The translations under genes and the position numbers were made by a program. Positions 35,136 through 42,585 of a stretch of DNA of 64,000 nucleotides are shown here, in pieces. The notes beneath the pieces were generated by a model. It made no database searches and was not told the origin of the DNA. It worked only from the letters and a program-made list of their open reading frames with translations. Numbering within the stretch: the first letter of the stretch is position 1; the number at the start of each line of letters is the position of its first letter. Source of the stretch: Curtobacterium luteum (GTDB lineage Bacteria; Actinomycetota; Actinomycetes; Actinomycetales; Microbacteriaceae); contig NZ_BMOI01000008.1 of assembly GCF_014646995.1 (NCBI RefSeq), forward strand, positions 62,001 to 126,000, written 5' to 3'.

Positions 35136-36216
35136 CGGGACCTCCGCTGACCGGAGCGCCCACGTGGCCGTCCTCGTGCGCGGGGTCGAGCGGTGCGCCG
35201 CCGACCAGCTGCAGGAAGCGGTCCTCGTCGATGCGGTCCAGGAAGGCCTCGAGCGCCTCCCACCCGTCCTCGAAGCGGACGATGAGCCCCGCGTCGGTTC
35301 CGTCGGCGGCGTCGTCGTCCGCGTGACGTCCACGCGTCCCGAAGGTCGTGGTCGAGGTCCGCGGTGGCGGCCACACCCCGTCACGGTCGAGGAACTCGGC
35401 GGCCTCGGGACCGACGACGACGGCGAGCGGCGACGGCTCCCCGTGCGACACGGCGCGGACGAGGTGGTCGGCGTCGCCGCGGCGCTGCATCACCACGCCG
35501 AAGACGGGCTCGACCTGGTCGGCGACCCGCTGCACGGCATCGAACATGCGCGGCGCGAGCGAGGGGTCGGCGTGCTCCTCCGGCACCGTGAGCACGGCGG
35601 ACATCGTCTCGATGACGACCCCGTCCAGCAGGTGCGCGGTCATGGTCGCCGAGAAGCCGTCGCCGATCGCGTAGGACGTGGAGACCGCGGGCGCCTCGTG
35701 CTTCGCGTACTGCGTCACCACCCACCGGTCCCACGGGACGGTCAACGGCTCGGCGGTCCCCCACCGCGTCGGGCACGCGCCGACGGTGTCGCAGAGGGCC
35801 TCGATCGCCGAGCCCATGTCGACCGCTCGGCCCTCGTGGTGCCGGAGGGTGAGGTCGATGCTGACCTGCCGCACGGAGTCCGACGACACCGGGTGCTCGG
35901 GCGACGGGGTCCCGACCAGTTCGGGACCCCGGTGCACGAAGTCCTCGATGCCGGAGGCCGCGGCGCCGGTCCGGCCGTCGCGGAGGGTGCCGTCGTGGTC
36001 GGCGACGGCCCAGGCGGCACCGTGCGCACCGAGGGCGTGCCGGAGTGCCGGTGTCAGCGCGGCGCCGGGGCCCGTCCGCAGCACCACGGTCCGGCCCGCG
36101 GCCGAGGCGCGGCGGAGCAGCGAGGCGAACGCGTCGGTCAGCCACACCACCGACGATGCCGAGTCCACCACGAGCGCCGGGCCGACCACGTCGTCGATGA
36201 GGGGATGCCTGACCAT
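35125..36216 (-). CDS. DUF6177 family protein
   Basis: 363-residue soluble protein matching the actinobacterial DUF6177 family as I recall it; relatives often lie near type VII (ESX) secretion genes, though none is in this window. N-terminal HPLIDDVVGPALVVDSASSVVWLTDAFASLL; conserved-looking WDRWVVTQYAKHEAPAVSTSYAIGDGFSATMT in the centre; C-terminal RFEDGWEALEAFLDRIDEDRFLQ. Start ATG 36216 after CGAGGAGGAACC. Function unknown. Confidence 0.7.
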   Translation of the reverse strand: MVRHPLIDDVVGPALVVDSASSVVWLTDAFASLLRRASAAGRTVVLRTGPGAALTPALRHALGAHGAAWAVADHDGTLRDGRTGAAASGIEDFVHRGPELVGTPSPEHPVSSDSVRQVSIDLTLRHHEGRAVDMGSAIEALCDTVGACPTRWGTAEPLTVPWDRWVVTQYAKHEAPAVSTSYAIGDGFSATMTAHLLDGVVIETMSAVLTVPEEHADPSLAPRMFDAVQRVADQVEPVFGVVMQRRGDADHLVRAVSHGEPSPLAVVVGPEAAEFLDRDGVWPPPRTSTTTFGTRGRHADDDAADGTDAGLIVRFEDGWEALEAFLDRIDEDRFLQLVGGAPLDPAHEDGHVGAPVSGGPGAA

Positions 36217-36396
36217 CCGGTTCCTCCTCGGGTCGTCACTCGGTCGGATCCCCCTGGACGGTACACACGAGCACGACACCTGTCCGTCACGGAGGGCGGC
36301 TCACAGCGCCTACACGGACACCGGCCTGGAGGCACGGATCGCGGCCGCCCCGCAGCCCCCGGAGCGCGTCCGGCTGGCTTCCAGCGGAGAATCCGG

Positions 36397-36402
36397 TAGG
36401 GT
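36397..36402 (+). promoter_or_regulatory. -10 box upstream of tRNA-Gly
   Basis: TAGGGT 26 bp before the mature tRNA 5' end. No convincing -35. The 212-bp gap before the tRNA also has a lone family-A half-site (GGCCTGGAGGCACGG at about 36323). Confidence 0.4.
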
Positions 36403-36428
36403 TGTCGACGTCCCGCCGAGCGGGATGC

Positions 36429-36502
36429 GCGAGTGTAGTTCAATGGTAGAACTCCAGCTTCCCAAGCTGGTAGCGCGGGTTCGATTCCCGTCACTCGCTC
36501 CA
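36429..36502 (+). tRNA. tRNA-Gly (anticodon CCC)
   Basis: Complete cloverleaf. Acceptor stem GCGAGTG/CACTCGC with discriminator T and encoded CCA (36500-36502), D-arm with AGTTCAATGGTAGAACT, anticodon stem CCAGC/GCTGG with loop TTCCCAA, and T-loop GGTTCGATTCC. The loop gives anticodon CCC (codon GGG). Its 3' half is duplicated at 38023-38071 downstream of a 1.4-kb insert. Confidence 0.96.
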
Positions 36503-36612
36503 CGATCGCCGAGCACTACGCTCGCTCATGACTCCGCTCCCCACGACCCACGTCGTCATCGGCGGCGGGATCGTCGGCGCCGCGACGGCGTTCGCGCTGA
36601 CCGCCCGCGGCG
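36454..36612 (+). repeat. Left copy of 160-bp direct repeat (attachment-site-like)
   Basis: Begins at the anticodon stem of tRNA-Gly and runs through the tRNA 3' end, the 25-bp spacer and the first 28 codons of an MSOX-type oxidase gene. It matches 38023-38182. Both copies are identical except for a short block around the start codon (about six substitutions and one base missing here), which shows that they come from different lineages. Confidence 0.9.
36528..36612 (+). pseudogene. N-terminal fragment of the MSOX-type oxidase gene
   Basis: Encodes the first 28 residues of the intact gene at 38098 (TTHVVIGGGIVGAATAF and on) and then runs into unrelated sequence. The initiation region differs from that of the intact gene, and the spacing from TACGCT to ATG is 5 nt instead of 6. 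It is the truncated remnant left at the left junction of the insert. Confidence 0.85.
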
Positions 36613-36899
36613 GTCGGGCACGACACTTCCGACTGGTGAAGGCGGCGCGCAGCAGCCGACAAGCCTGCTGCACGTGGGCGAACTCACCGCAGCACCCGGC
36701 GCACCGTCGCTCCGGTGATCGGGTGCTGCTCGAGAACACTCTTCTCGCGTCCATCGCGCCGAGCCGGAGGCCATGACCTCGCATGCTCCGCGGTTGAGTC
36801 GCGCATCCGACAGTGCAAATCGACCCTCAGAACTCCGACATGACGCCCGGCGAAGGGTGGCGATGAACGTCGGCGGACGCACGGGGCGCTCGTGGTGCG
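36613..36899. other. Insert left part, no recognised gene
   Basis: 287 bp between the oxidase fragment and the small membrane gene. Short open frames exist on both strands, but none has a ribosome site or recognisable product. Possibly decayed coding sequence. Confidence 0.4.
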
Positions 36900-37106
36900 T
36901 CAGTGGTGCTGCTGTCGACTCCGGCGGCGATGCCGAATGGTCGTGCCGACGTAGCATCCGCCAGCTCCGGCAGCGAGGGCGACCGCGAACGATCCGGCGA
37001 TCTGATCGGGTGTCCCGACCGTCGCCGCCGCCACGGCGGCACCGACGATCAGCAGGCCGATGGTGACGGCGATGGCAAACACTGGGTTACTGAGAAGCTT
37101 GGTCAT
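36900..37106 (-). CDS. Small two-helix membrane protein (insert gene 2)
   Basis: 68 residues. Two hydrophobic segments (about 8-29 and 38-56, Gly/Ala-rich) and a strongly basic, His-ending tail (RHRRRSRQQHH). Start ATG 37106 with an excellent ribosome site (GAGGAGGA) and only 10 nt after the stop of the secreted protein gene. I do not recognise a family. Position and topology fit an immunity or export partner of the secreted protein, or a two-gene membrane-active system. Inference. Confidence 0.6.
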   Translation of the reverse strand: MTKLLSNPVFAIAVTIGLLIVGAAVAAATVGTPDQIAGSFAVALAAGAGGCYVGTTIRHRRRSRQQHH

Positions 37107-37116
37107 GCTGTCCTCC

Positions 37117-37671
37117 TCAGGCGCAGCGGGGGTTCTTGTTCGACACGGGGTAGACGCGCAGCGACTTGGTGCCGCACCGTACGCCGCCACTGGTCGAGAC
37201 GGCAACGGTCGCGATGGTGATGGCAATGGTCGCGACCGCGCACACGGCTGGGCCGAGGACGCAGATGCCAGCGGTCAGACCGGCAGCGGCTCCACTGATG
37301 ATCAGGTTCTGATCGAACGAATTGAATCCGACGTAGACACCGCCGTAGCTGTCTGAGCCAGCCGAAAGGCGCTGCTGCGGGTTTGTCTCGTTGAGGTCCA
37401 GCGTGAAGCCGTTACCAGCGTCGATCGTGACGGTGCGAGTGCCATCCGACTGCACTTTCTCGCCAGTGACCGCACCCGCTGCCCGAGCATCCGCAATTGC
37501 TTGGTTGATCAGCTCGAGGGTGATTTCCGGGTGCGTCGCGGAAACATTGACCACGATCGGAGCGGATCGGGGGGTTTCGGCGGCGTTGGCACTCGGAGCC
37601 ATGAGCAGGCTTCCCGCGATGAGTGCGGAGCTGAGAGTGATACCGGCCAGCGTCGTACGGAACTTCGGCAT
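37117..37671 (-). CDS. Secreted protein with hydrophobic C-terminal region (insert gene 1)
   Basis: 184 residues. Sec signal peptide 1-30 (ends APSANA, cleavage before AE). Residues 31-105 are polar, with DAGNGFTLDLNE. Residues 122-162 form a long Gly/Ala/Ile-rich hydrophobic stretch (SGAAAGLTAGICVLGPAVCA). Four Cys at 137, 144, 166 and 183 could form two disulfides. No family recognised. The layout (leader, propeptide-like domain, hydrophobic Cys-containing C-terminus) is reminiscent of secreted bacteriocins or pore-formers, without proof. Own promoter at 37754-37726. Confidence 0.65.
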   Translation of the reverse strand: MPKFRTTLAGITLSSALIAGSLLMAPSANAAETPRSAPIVVNVSATHPEITLELINQAIADARAAGAVTGEKVQSDGTRTVTIDAGNGFTLDLNETNPQQRLSAGSDSYGGVYVGFNSFDQNLIISGAAAGLTAGICVLGPAVCAVATIAITIATVAVSTSGGVRCGTKSLRVYPVSNKNPRCA

Positions 37672-37725
37672 TGTTGTTACCCCTTGCGGAAGATTTTCCG
37701 AAGCATCGTTGCTCCGGTGCTGAGG

Positions 37726-37754
37726 ACACTAGCCCTGTATCCGGTAGCCGTCAA
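37726..37754 (-). promoter_or_regulatory. Promoter of the insert operon
   Basis: -35 TTGACG (37754-37749), exactly 17 nt spacer, -10 TAGTGT (37731-37726). Leader of about 50 nt to the ATG at 37671. This is one of the best consensus promoters in the window, so the insert genes are probably expressed. Confidence 0.75.
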
Positions 37755-38022
37755 AACGTGAAATTTGACTGTTCCAGAAAGGCGGACAGACTGAGTTTCC
37801 TTTCAGTCGCTGTGAACTGGGCGGTTGGGCACCGCAGGCGTTCACGCACCACGTGGACGTGCCCCGCGGTGGCGGGCTGACAGGGAACCGGTGCACGGGT
37901 CGGTGCTGGACCGGTGCGCGATGGTCTGGGCGGCGGGTTCAGCGAGGCTGAGGGGCAGCAGCCGGGCGTGGGCGATGGAGCGGCGACGCCCCGCCGGTGC
38001 TCATGATCGGAGAGGGGCCGAG
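37755..38022. other. Insert right part, non-coding
   Basis: About 270 bp from the insert promoter to the right repeat. It contains an inverted repeat GACTGA/TCAGTC around 37787-37806 close upstream of the promoter. No gene seen. G+C content rises toward the right end. Confidence 0.45.
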
Positions 38023-38182
38023 CCAGCTTCCCAAGCTGGTAGCGCGGGTTCGATTCCCGTCACTCGCTCCACGATCGCCGAGCACTACGCTCGCTCCATG
38101 GCTTCCCTCTCCACGACCCACGTCGTCATCGGCGGCGGGATCGTCGGCGCCGCGACGGCGTTCGCGCTGACCGCCCGCGGCG
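38023..38182 (+). repeat. Right copy of 160-bp direct repeat (tRNA-Gly 3' half plus oxidase start)
   Basis: 38023-38071 repeats the tRNA-Gly 3' half from the anticodon stem to CCA but lacks the 5' half, so it is not a functional tRNA. The rest is the promoter and first 28 codons of the intact oxidase gene. Mate of 36454-36612. Confidence 0.9.
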
Positions 38183-39213
38183 AGCGCGTCCTCCTCCTCG
38201 AGCAGCACGGCCGCGGCCACGACCGCGGTTCGTCGCACGGTGCGAGCCGCATCTTCCGGCAGGGGTACGCCGACGCCGAGTACGTGGACCTCACCACGCA
38301 GGCACTGGACCTGTGGGAAACGCTCGAGCGGCGGTCGGGCACGACGCTCATCGACCGGACCGGCGCCGTGGACCACGGTCGCCCCGATGCCGTCGACGCG
38401 ATCGCCGCCGCGCTGACCGACGCGGGTGTCCCGCACGAGACGCTCTCGCCCGACGACGCCGCTGCCCGGTGGCCCGGCATCGCCTTCGAAGGGCACGTCC
38501 TGGCGCATGCGACGGCGGGACGCATCCGGTCCGCCGCGGCGCTCGAGGTCTTCCTGACGCTCGCGGAGCGGACCGGGCTCGCCGACCTCCGGTTCGGCAC
38601 ACGCGTCACGGGCATCGAGGACCACGGCGACGACGCCACGGTGTCGTTCATCAGCGATGACGTCGACGTCGAGACGGTCCGGACCGCGTCCGTGGTGGCC
38701 GCCGTCGGGTCCTGGGCCCCCACGCTGGTCGGTGCCCTGCTCGCCGGACGCGGGGCGGGCCTCCCGGCCGTCCGCGTCACCCAGGAGCAGCCGGCCCACT
38801 TCCCCAGCCACCTGCCGGACGCGGCGTGGCCGAGCTTCGTGCACTGGGGCGAGGGCGACGGGGTCTACGGCCTGCTGACGCCCGGTGAGGGCGTGAAGGT
38901 CGGCTTCCACGGCACCGGTCCCGTCGTCGACCCGGACCACCGCGACTTCGCGCCGGTGCCCGCGGAGGCGGAGCGGCTGCAGGCCTACGTGACGCGGTAC
39001 GTGCCCGGCGTGGACGCGACGAAGCCGACGTTCATCAGCTGCCTGTACGACACCACGCCGGACGAGGACTTCGTCATCGACCGCCGCGGTCCGCTCACCG
39101 TCGCGACCGGGTTCTCGGGCCACGGCTTCAAGTTCGCGCCCCTCCTCGGCGAGCTCGTCGCGGACCTCGCCCTCGGCGGCACCCCACTGCCACGGTTCGC
39201 GCTCGCTCGCTGA
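38098..39213 (+). CDS. solA: MSOX-type FAD oxidase (sarcosine / N-methyltryptophan oxidase-like)
   Basis: 371-residue monomeric flavoprotein oxidase. Dinucleotide-binding VVIGGGIVGAATAF at the N-terminus, the GSSHGASRIFRQGY motif, and the covalent-FAD cysteine in ISCLYDTTPDEDFVIDRR (about residue 317), followed by GFSGHGFKFAPLLGE. Oxidises a secondary or N-methyl amino acid, making H2O2. Leaderless: TACGCT (38086-38091) is exactly 6 nt before the ATG. A truncated copy of its start lies at 36528. Confidence 0.88.
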   Translation: MASLSTTHVVIGGGIVGAATAFALTARGERVLLLEQHGRGHDRGSSHGASRIFRQGYADAEYVDLTTQALDLWETLERRSGTTLIDRTGAVDHGRPDAVDAIAAALTDAGVPHETLSPDDAAARWPGIAFEGHVLAHATAGRIRSAAALEVFLTLAERTGLADLRFGTRVTGIEDHGDDATVSFISDDVDVETVRTASVVAAVGSWAPTLVGALLAGRGAGLPAVRVTQEQPAHFPSHLPDAAWPSFVHWGEGDGVYGLLTPGEGVKVGFHGTGPVVDPDHRDFAPVPAEAERLQAYVTRYVPGVDATKPTFISCLYDTTPDEDFVIDRRGPLTVATGFSGHGFKFAPLLGELVADLALGGTPLPRFALAR

Positions 39214-39242
39214 GGCCGGACCCGTCCCGCTACGGTGGTCGG

Positions 39243-40262
39243 GTGCGCATCGTGGTGGCTCCGGACTCGTTCAAGGGCACCGCGACCGCGGCGTCCGTGG
39301 CTGCGGCGATCGCCGACGGCTGGCGCGCCGAGCGTCCCGACGACGACCTCGTCGTCGTGCCGATGGCCGACGGCGGCGAGGGCACGCTGGACGCCTTCGC
39401 CGCGGCGTTCCCCGACGCGGTGCTGCAGCCGCTGACGGTGACCGGTCCCGCGGGCGACCCGGTCGACGCCGCGTGGTTGCGCCTGCCGGACGGACGCGGC
39501 GTGGTCGAGCTCGCCGCGACGAGCGGCCTCCCCCTGCTCGGCGGGCACCTGCTGCCGGACACCGCGACCTCCCGCGGGTTCGGGGAGGCGATCGCCGCGG
39601 CGCTCGACGCGGGCGCGACCGGGCTCGTGCTCGGCATCGGCGGCAGCGCGTCCACGGACGGCGGCGCCTCCGTGCTCGACGTCATCGGTGGCCGGCCGCT
39701 CCCCCGCGACGGCGTGACCGTCCTGACCGACGTCACCTCGCCGCTCGTCGGCCCGTCCGGCGCCGCAGCCGTGTTCGGGGCGCAGAAGGGCATCACACCC
39801 GACCGGGTGGCCGAGTTCGACGCCCGGCTGTCCGCGTTCGCCGCCCGCTTCCCGCACGTCGACCCCTCGACGCCGGGCGCGGGGGCCGCGGGCGGGGTCG
39901 GGTTCGGCCTGCTCACGTGGGGTGCGACCCTCGTGCGCGGTGCCGACGGGATCGCGGAGGTCCTCGGGCTGCCGACGCTCCTGGTCGGTGCGGACGTGGT
40001 CGTCACGGGCGAGGGACGGTTCGACGGACAGAGTGCCGCGGGCAAGGTCGTGTCGGTCGTGCGCGAACTGGCCGGACGACACGCCCCGGACGCCCGGACG
40101 GTGCTCGTGGCCGGCGCGATCGGTGCCCCGCTCGACGCGTTCGCCGCCGCGGCCTCGCTGACCGTGATCGCCACGCAGACCACGGGCGAACCGGACGACG
40201 CGCTCCGCGATCCGCTGCGCTTCGCCGCGATCGCGGGGACACGACTCGCCCGGATGTCCTGA
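39243..40262 (+). CDS. glxK: Glycerate 2-kinase (GlxK/GarK type)
   Basis: Phosphorylates glycerate, feeding it into glycolysis. 339 residues. Motifs: VVAPDSFKGTATAASVA at the start, PMADGGEGTLDAF, LVLGIGGSASTDGGA, and GEGRFDGQSAAGKV. GTG start at 39243, with TACGGT (39231-39236) exactly 6 nt upstream, again the leaderless geometry. Separate from the upstream oxidase by 29 bp. Confidence 0.93.
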   Translation: MRIVVAPDSFKGTATAASVAAAIADGWRAERPDDDLVVVPMADGGEGTLDAFAAAFPDAVLQPLTVTGPAGDPVDAAWLRLPDGRGVVELAATSGLPLLGGHLLPDTATSRGFGEAIAAALDAGATGLVLGIGGSASTDGGASVLDVIGGRPLPRDGVTVLTDVTSPLVGPSGAAAVFGAQKGITPDRVAEFDARLSAFAARFPHVDPSTPGAGAAGGVGFGLLTWGATLVRGADGIAEVLGLPTLLVGADVVVTGEGRFDGQSAAGKVVSVVRELAGRHAPDARTVLVAGAIGAPLDAFAAAASLTVIATQTTGEPDDALRDPLRFAAIAGTRLARMS

Positions 40263-40338
40263 AGAACCGCACAGGAGGGGGACCCCGTCGGTACCACGCT
40301 GTCCGCAGCGCGCAGGAGCACACTGGTCCGTCGGAGCC

Positions 40339-40360
40339 GGAACCGGTTCCGTCAGCTGAC
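40339..40360. promoter_or_regulatory. Twin palindromes upstream of the alcohol dehydrogenase
   Basis: Two adjacent perfect palindromes, GGAACCGGTTCC (40339-40350) and GTCAGCTGAC (40351-40360), 23 bp before the adh start. Likely operator for an unknown regulator. Confidence 0.45.
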
Positions 40361-40382
40361 GACCCATCCCACGAGGAGACCT

Positions 40383-41429
40383 TTGCGCACCGTCAACGCC
40401 TACGCTGCCCCGTCCGCCACGGAGCCGCTCGTCAAGACCACCATCACCCGCCGCGACCTCGGTCCGAACGACGTCGAGATCGACATCGCCTACGCCGGCA
40501 TCTGCCACTCGGACATCCACACCGTCCGGGGCGAGTGGGGCGAGATCCAGTACCCGCAGGTCGTCGGTCACGAGATCGTCGGCCACGTCTCGGCCGTCGG
40601 CTCCGACGTCAGCAAGCACCAGGTCGGCGACCGCGTCGGCGTCGGCTGCATGGTGAACTCCTGCGGCGAGTGCGAGAACTGCGTCAAGGGCGAGGAGCAG
40701 TACTGCCTCAAGGGCAACATCCAGACCTACGCCGGCGTCGACCCGGCCGACGGCAGCATCACCCAGGGCGGCTACTCGCAGGCGATCGTGGTGAACGAGG
40801 ACTTCGTGCTCCGCGTGCCCGAGTCGCTCGACATCGAGAAGGTCGCGCCGCTGCTCTGCGCCGGCATCACGACCTACTCGCCGCTGCACCACTGGGGCGT
40901 CGGCCCCGGCTCCAAGGTCGCCGTGATCGGCATGGGCGGCCTCGGGCACATGGCGGTGAAGATCGCGGTCGCGCTCGGCGCCGAGGTCACCGTCCTGTCG
41001 CAGACCACCTCGAAGCAGGAGGACTCGCTCCGCTACGGCGCGAAGGCCCACTACGCGACCAAGGACCCGGCGACGTTCGAGGAGCTCGCGGGCTCGTTCG
41101 AGCTCATCATCAACACCGTGTCGGCGAAGATCCCGATGGGCGCCTACCTCGGCCTCCTCAAGGTCGACGGCACGCTCGTCAACGTCGGTGCGCCGTCGGA
41201 GCCGCTCGAGGTGCCCGCGTTCGCGCTCATCCCGCGCCGGCTCAGCTGGGCGGGTTCGGCGATCGGCGGCATCCGCGAGACGCAGGAGATGCTCGACTTC
41301 TGCGCCGAGAAGGGGATCCTGCCGGAGACCGAGCTCATCAGCGCCGACCAGATCAACGAGGCCTACGAGCGGGTGCTGTCCTCGGACGTCCGCTACCGCT
41401 TCGTGATCGACGCGGCCACGCTCGCCTGA
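40383..41429 (+). CDS. Zinc-dependent NAD(P) alcohol dehydrogenase (cinnamyl/YahK type)
   Basis: 348-residue MDR enzyme. Catalytic zinc ligands in AGICHSDIH and GHEIVGHV; structural zinc four-Cys loop [17 protein letters not shown]; Rossmann [13 protein letters not shown]. Pattern fits NADP-dependent aldehyde reductases of broad specificity. TTG start at 40383 after CGAGGAGACC. A perfect hairpin follows its stop. Confidence 0.92.
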   Translation: MRTVNAYAAPSATEPLVKTTITRRDLGPNDVEIDIAYAGICHSDIHTVRGEWGEIQYPQVVGHEIVGHVSAVGSDVSKHQVGDRVGVGCMVNSCGECENCVKGEEQYCLKGNIQTYAGVDPADGSITQGGYSQAIVVNEDFVLRVPESLDIEKVAPLLCAGITTYSPLHHWGVGPGSKVAVIGMGGLGHMAVKIAVALGAEVTVLSQTTSKQEDSLRYGAKAHYATKDPATFEELAGSFELIINTVSAKIPMGAYLGLLKVDGTLVNVGAPSEPLEVPAFALIPRRLSWAGSAIGGIRETQEMLDFCAEKGILPETELISADQINEAYERVLSSDVRYRFVIDAATLA

Positions 41430-41442
41430 CGCGAGCAGCAAG

Positions 41443-41484
41443 GGACGGGAGGCACGTGGCGGGTCCGCCACGTGCCTCCCGTCC
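41443..41484 (+). terminator. Family-A hairpin, perfect 20-bp arms
   Basis: Arms 41443-41462 and 41465-41484 with a 2-nt centre; arm starts GGACGGGAGGCACGTGGC. It lies 13 bp after the adh stop. Best-conserved dyad of the family together with 47322-47367. Confidence 0.8.
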
Positions 41485-41622
41485 GTTCCGCGACCGTCCG
41501 CAGGACGCTCCGCGGGCCGCCCCGCGGGCCGCTCCGGGGGCGATCATCCGCAGACCGCGACGCGCTCGTCCAGCGCGCGCAGGACGGTCGACGGGCCCCC
41601 GAACGGGGAGGACAGTGGGGGG

Positions 41623-42585
41623 ATGTCCACCACCTGCACCCCCACCACCACGGCACTCGTGTCCGTGGCCGGCAGCGACACGGACTCGGCCATCCACGAC
41701 CTCGCCGGGATGTACGCCGGGAAGGCCTGGTACTCCGCCCACGTCGACGACGACTACTGGTACCGCTACGCCGGCATCGGCGACAGCGACATGAGCATCC
41801 GACGGTCCCAGATGCACGGCTACCTCCGCGGTGACGTCGCCGTCGAGGGCGAGGTCGTCGTCCAGTGGATCGACTCCGGCACGGCCACCGTCGACACCCA
41901 CCGCGACGCGACTCCCATGCGGCACGGCGTCCCGGTGCTCTTCCCGATCGAGCAGCGCTTCGAGATGGAGTACCGCGACTGGGACCAGCGGCTCGTGCAC
42001 CTGAGCCGTGCCCTCGTGCTCGACGTCGCAGCGGAGCAGTACCTCGTCGACGGCACCCTCGCGTTCCACCGCGGGGTGGAGCCGGGCCAGGCGGCGATCC
42101 AGCAGTGGCAGCGGAGCGTCGCGGGAGCCGTCCAGACGTACCGCGAGGGCGGCACGGGCTCCCTGGCGTGGCACGAGTCCCAGCGCTCCGTGGCCCGTGC
42201 GCTCCTCGGTCTCTACCGCTTCCAGGCGCCAGCGCTCCCCGACCGCTTCGGTGCGCGGAGCAACCGCCGTGTCCGAGCGGCGGTGGAGCACATCCACGCG
42301 AACGCCGCGATGCCGCTGACGGTGTCCGACATCGCGCGCGCAGCCGACCTCAGCGTGCGGGGGCTGCAGGAGTCGTTCCAGCGCGCGCTCGACCGCACGC
42401 CGATGCAGTACCTGCGCGAGGTCCGCCTCCGTCGGGCACACGAGGACCTGCTGCGCTCGGAACCCGGCGAGGTCAGCGTCGCCGACGTCGCACGGCGGTG
42501 GGGGTTCAGCCACATGGGGCGCTTCTCGAGCGAGTTCCTGCAGCGCTTCGGCGAGTACCCGAAGAACACGCTCCGGCGGCGCTAG
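41623..42585 (+). CDS. AraC family transcriptional regulator
   Basis: 320 residues; unrecognised N-terminal effector domain of about 215 residues and C-terminal AraC DNA-binding domain with two helix-turn-helices (MPLTVSDIARAADLSVRGLQESFQRAL and VADVARRWGFSHMGRFSSEF, ending YPKNTLR). The target is unknown. The stop overlaps the convergent beta-propeller gene by 4 nt. Confidence 0.9.
   Translation: MSTTCTPTTTALVSVAGSDTDSAIHDLAGMYAGKAWYSAHVDDDYWYRYAGIGDSDMSIRRSQMHGYLRGDVAVEGEVVVQWIDSGTATVDTHRDATPMRHGVPVLFPIEQRFEMEYRDWDQRLVHLSRALVLDVAAEQYLVDGTLAFHRGVEPGQAAIQQWQRSVAGAVQTYREGGTGSLAWHESQRSVARALLGLYRFQAPALPDRFGARSNRRVRAAVEHIHANAAMPLTVSDIARAADLSVRGLQESFQRALDRTPMQYLREVRLRRAHEDLLRSEPGEVSVADVARRWGFSHMGRFSSEFLQRFGEYPKNTLRRR

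Larger units (their letters stand above)
36454..38182. mobile_element. Candidate tRNA-Gly-linked insertion (about 1.57 kb per repeat unit)
   Basis: Direct repeats of 159/160 bp bracket a 1410-bp interior (36613-38022) that is visibly richer in A+T than its neighbours and carries a promoter and two small genes. A tRNA 3' half at both ends is the signature of integrase-type insertion, but no integrase is present; the element may be a deletion remnant, a satellite mobilised in trans, or a product of homologous recombination with foreign DNA. Boundaries are clear; mechanism is inferred. Confidence 0.6.

Noticed and set aside
36503-38022. Integrase or transposase in the tRNA-linked insert
   Set aside because: I looked on both strands of the interior; only the two small genes are supported, and no recombinase motif is visible.
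38023-38071. Second tRNA-Gly gene
   Set aside because: Only the 3' half is present; the acceptor 5' strand and D-arm are missing.
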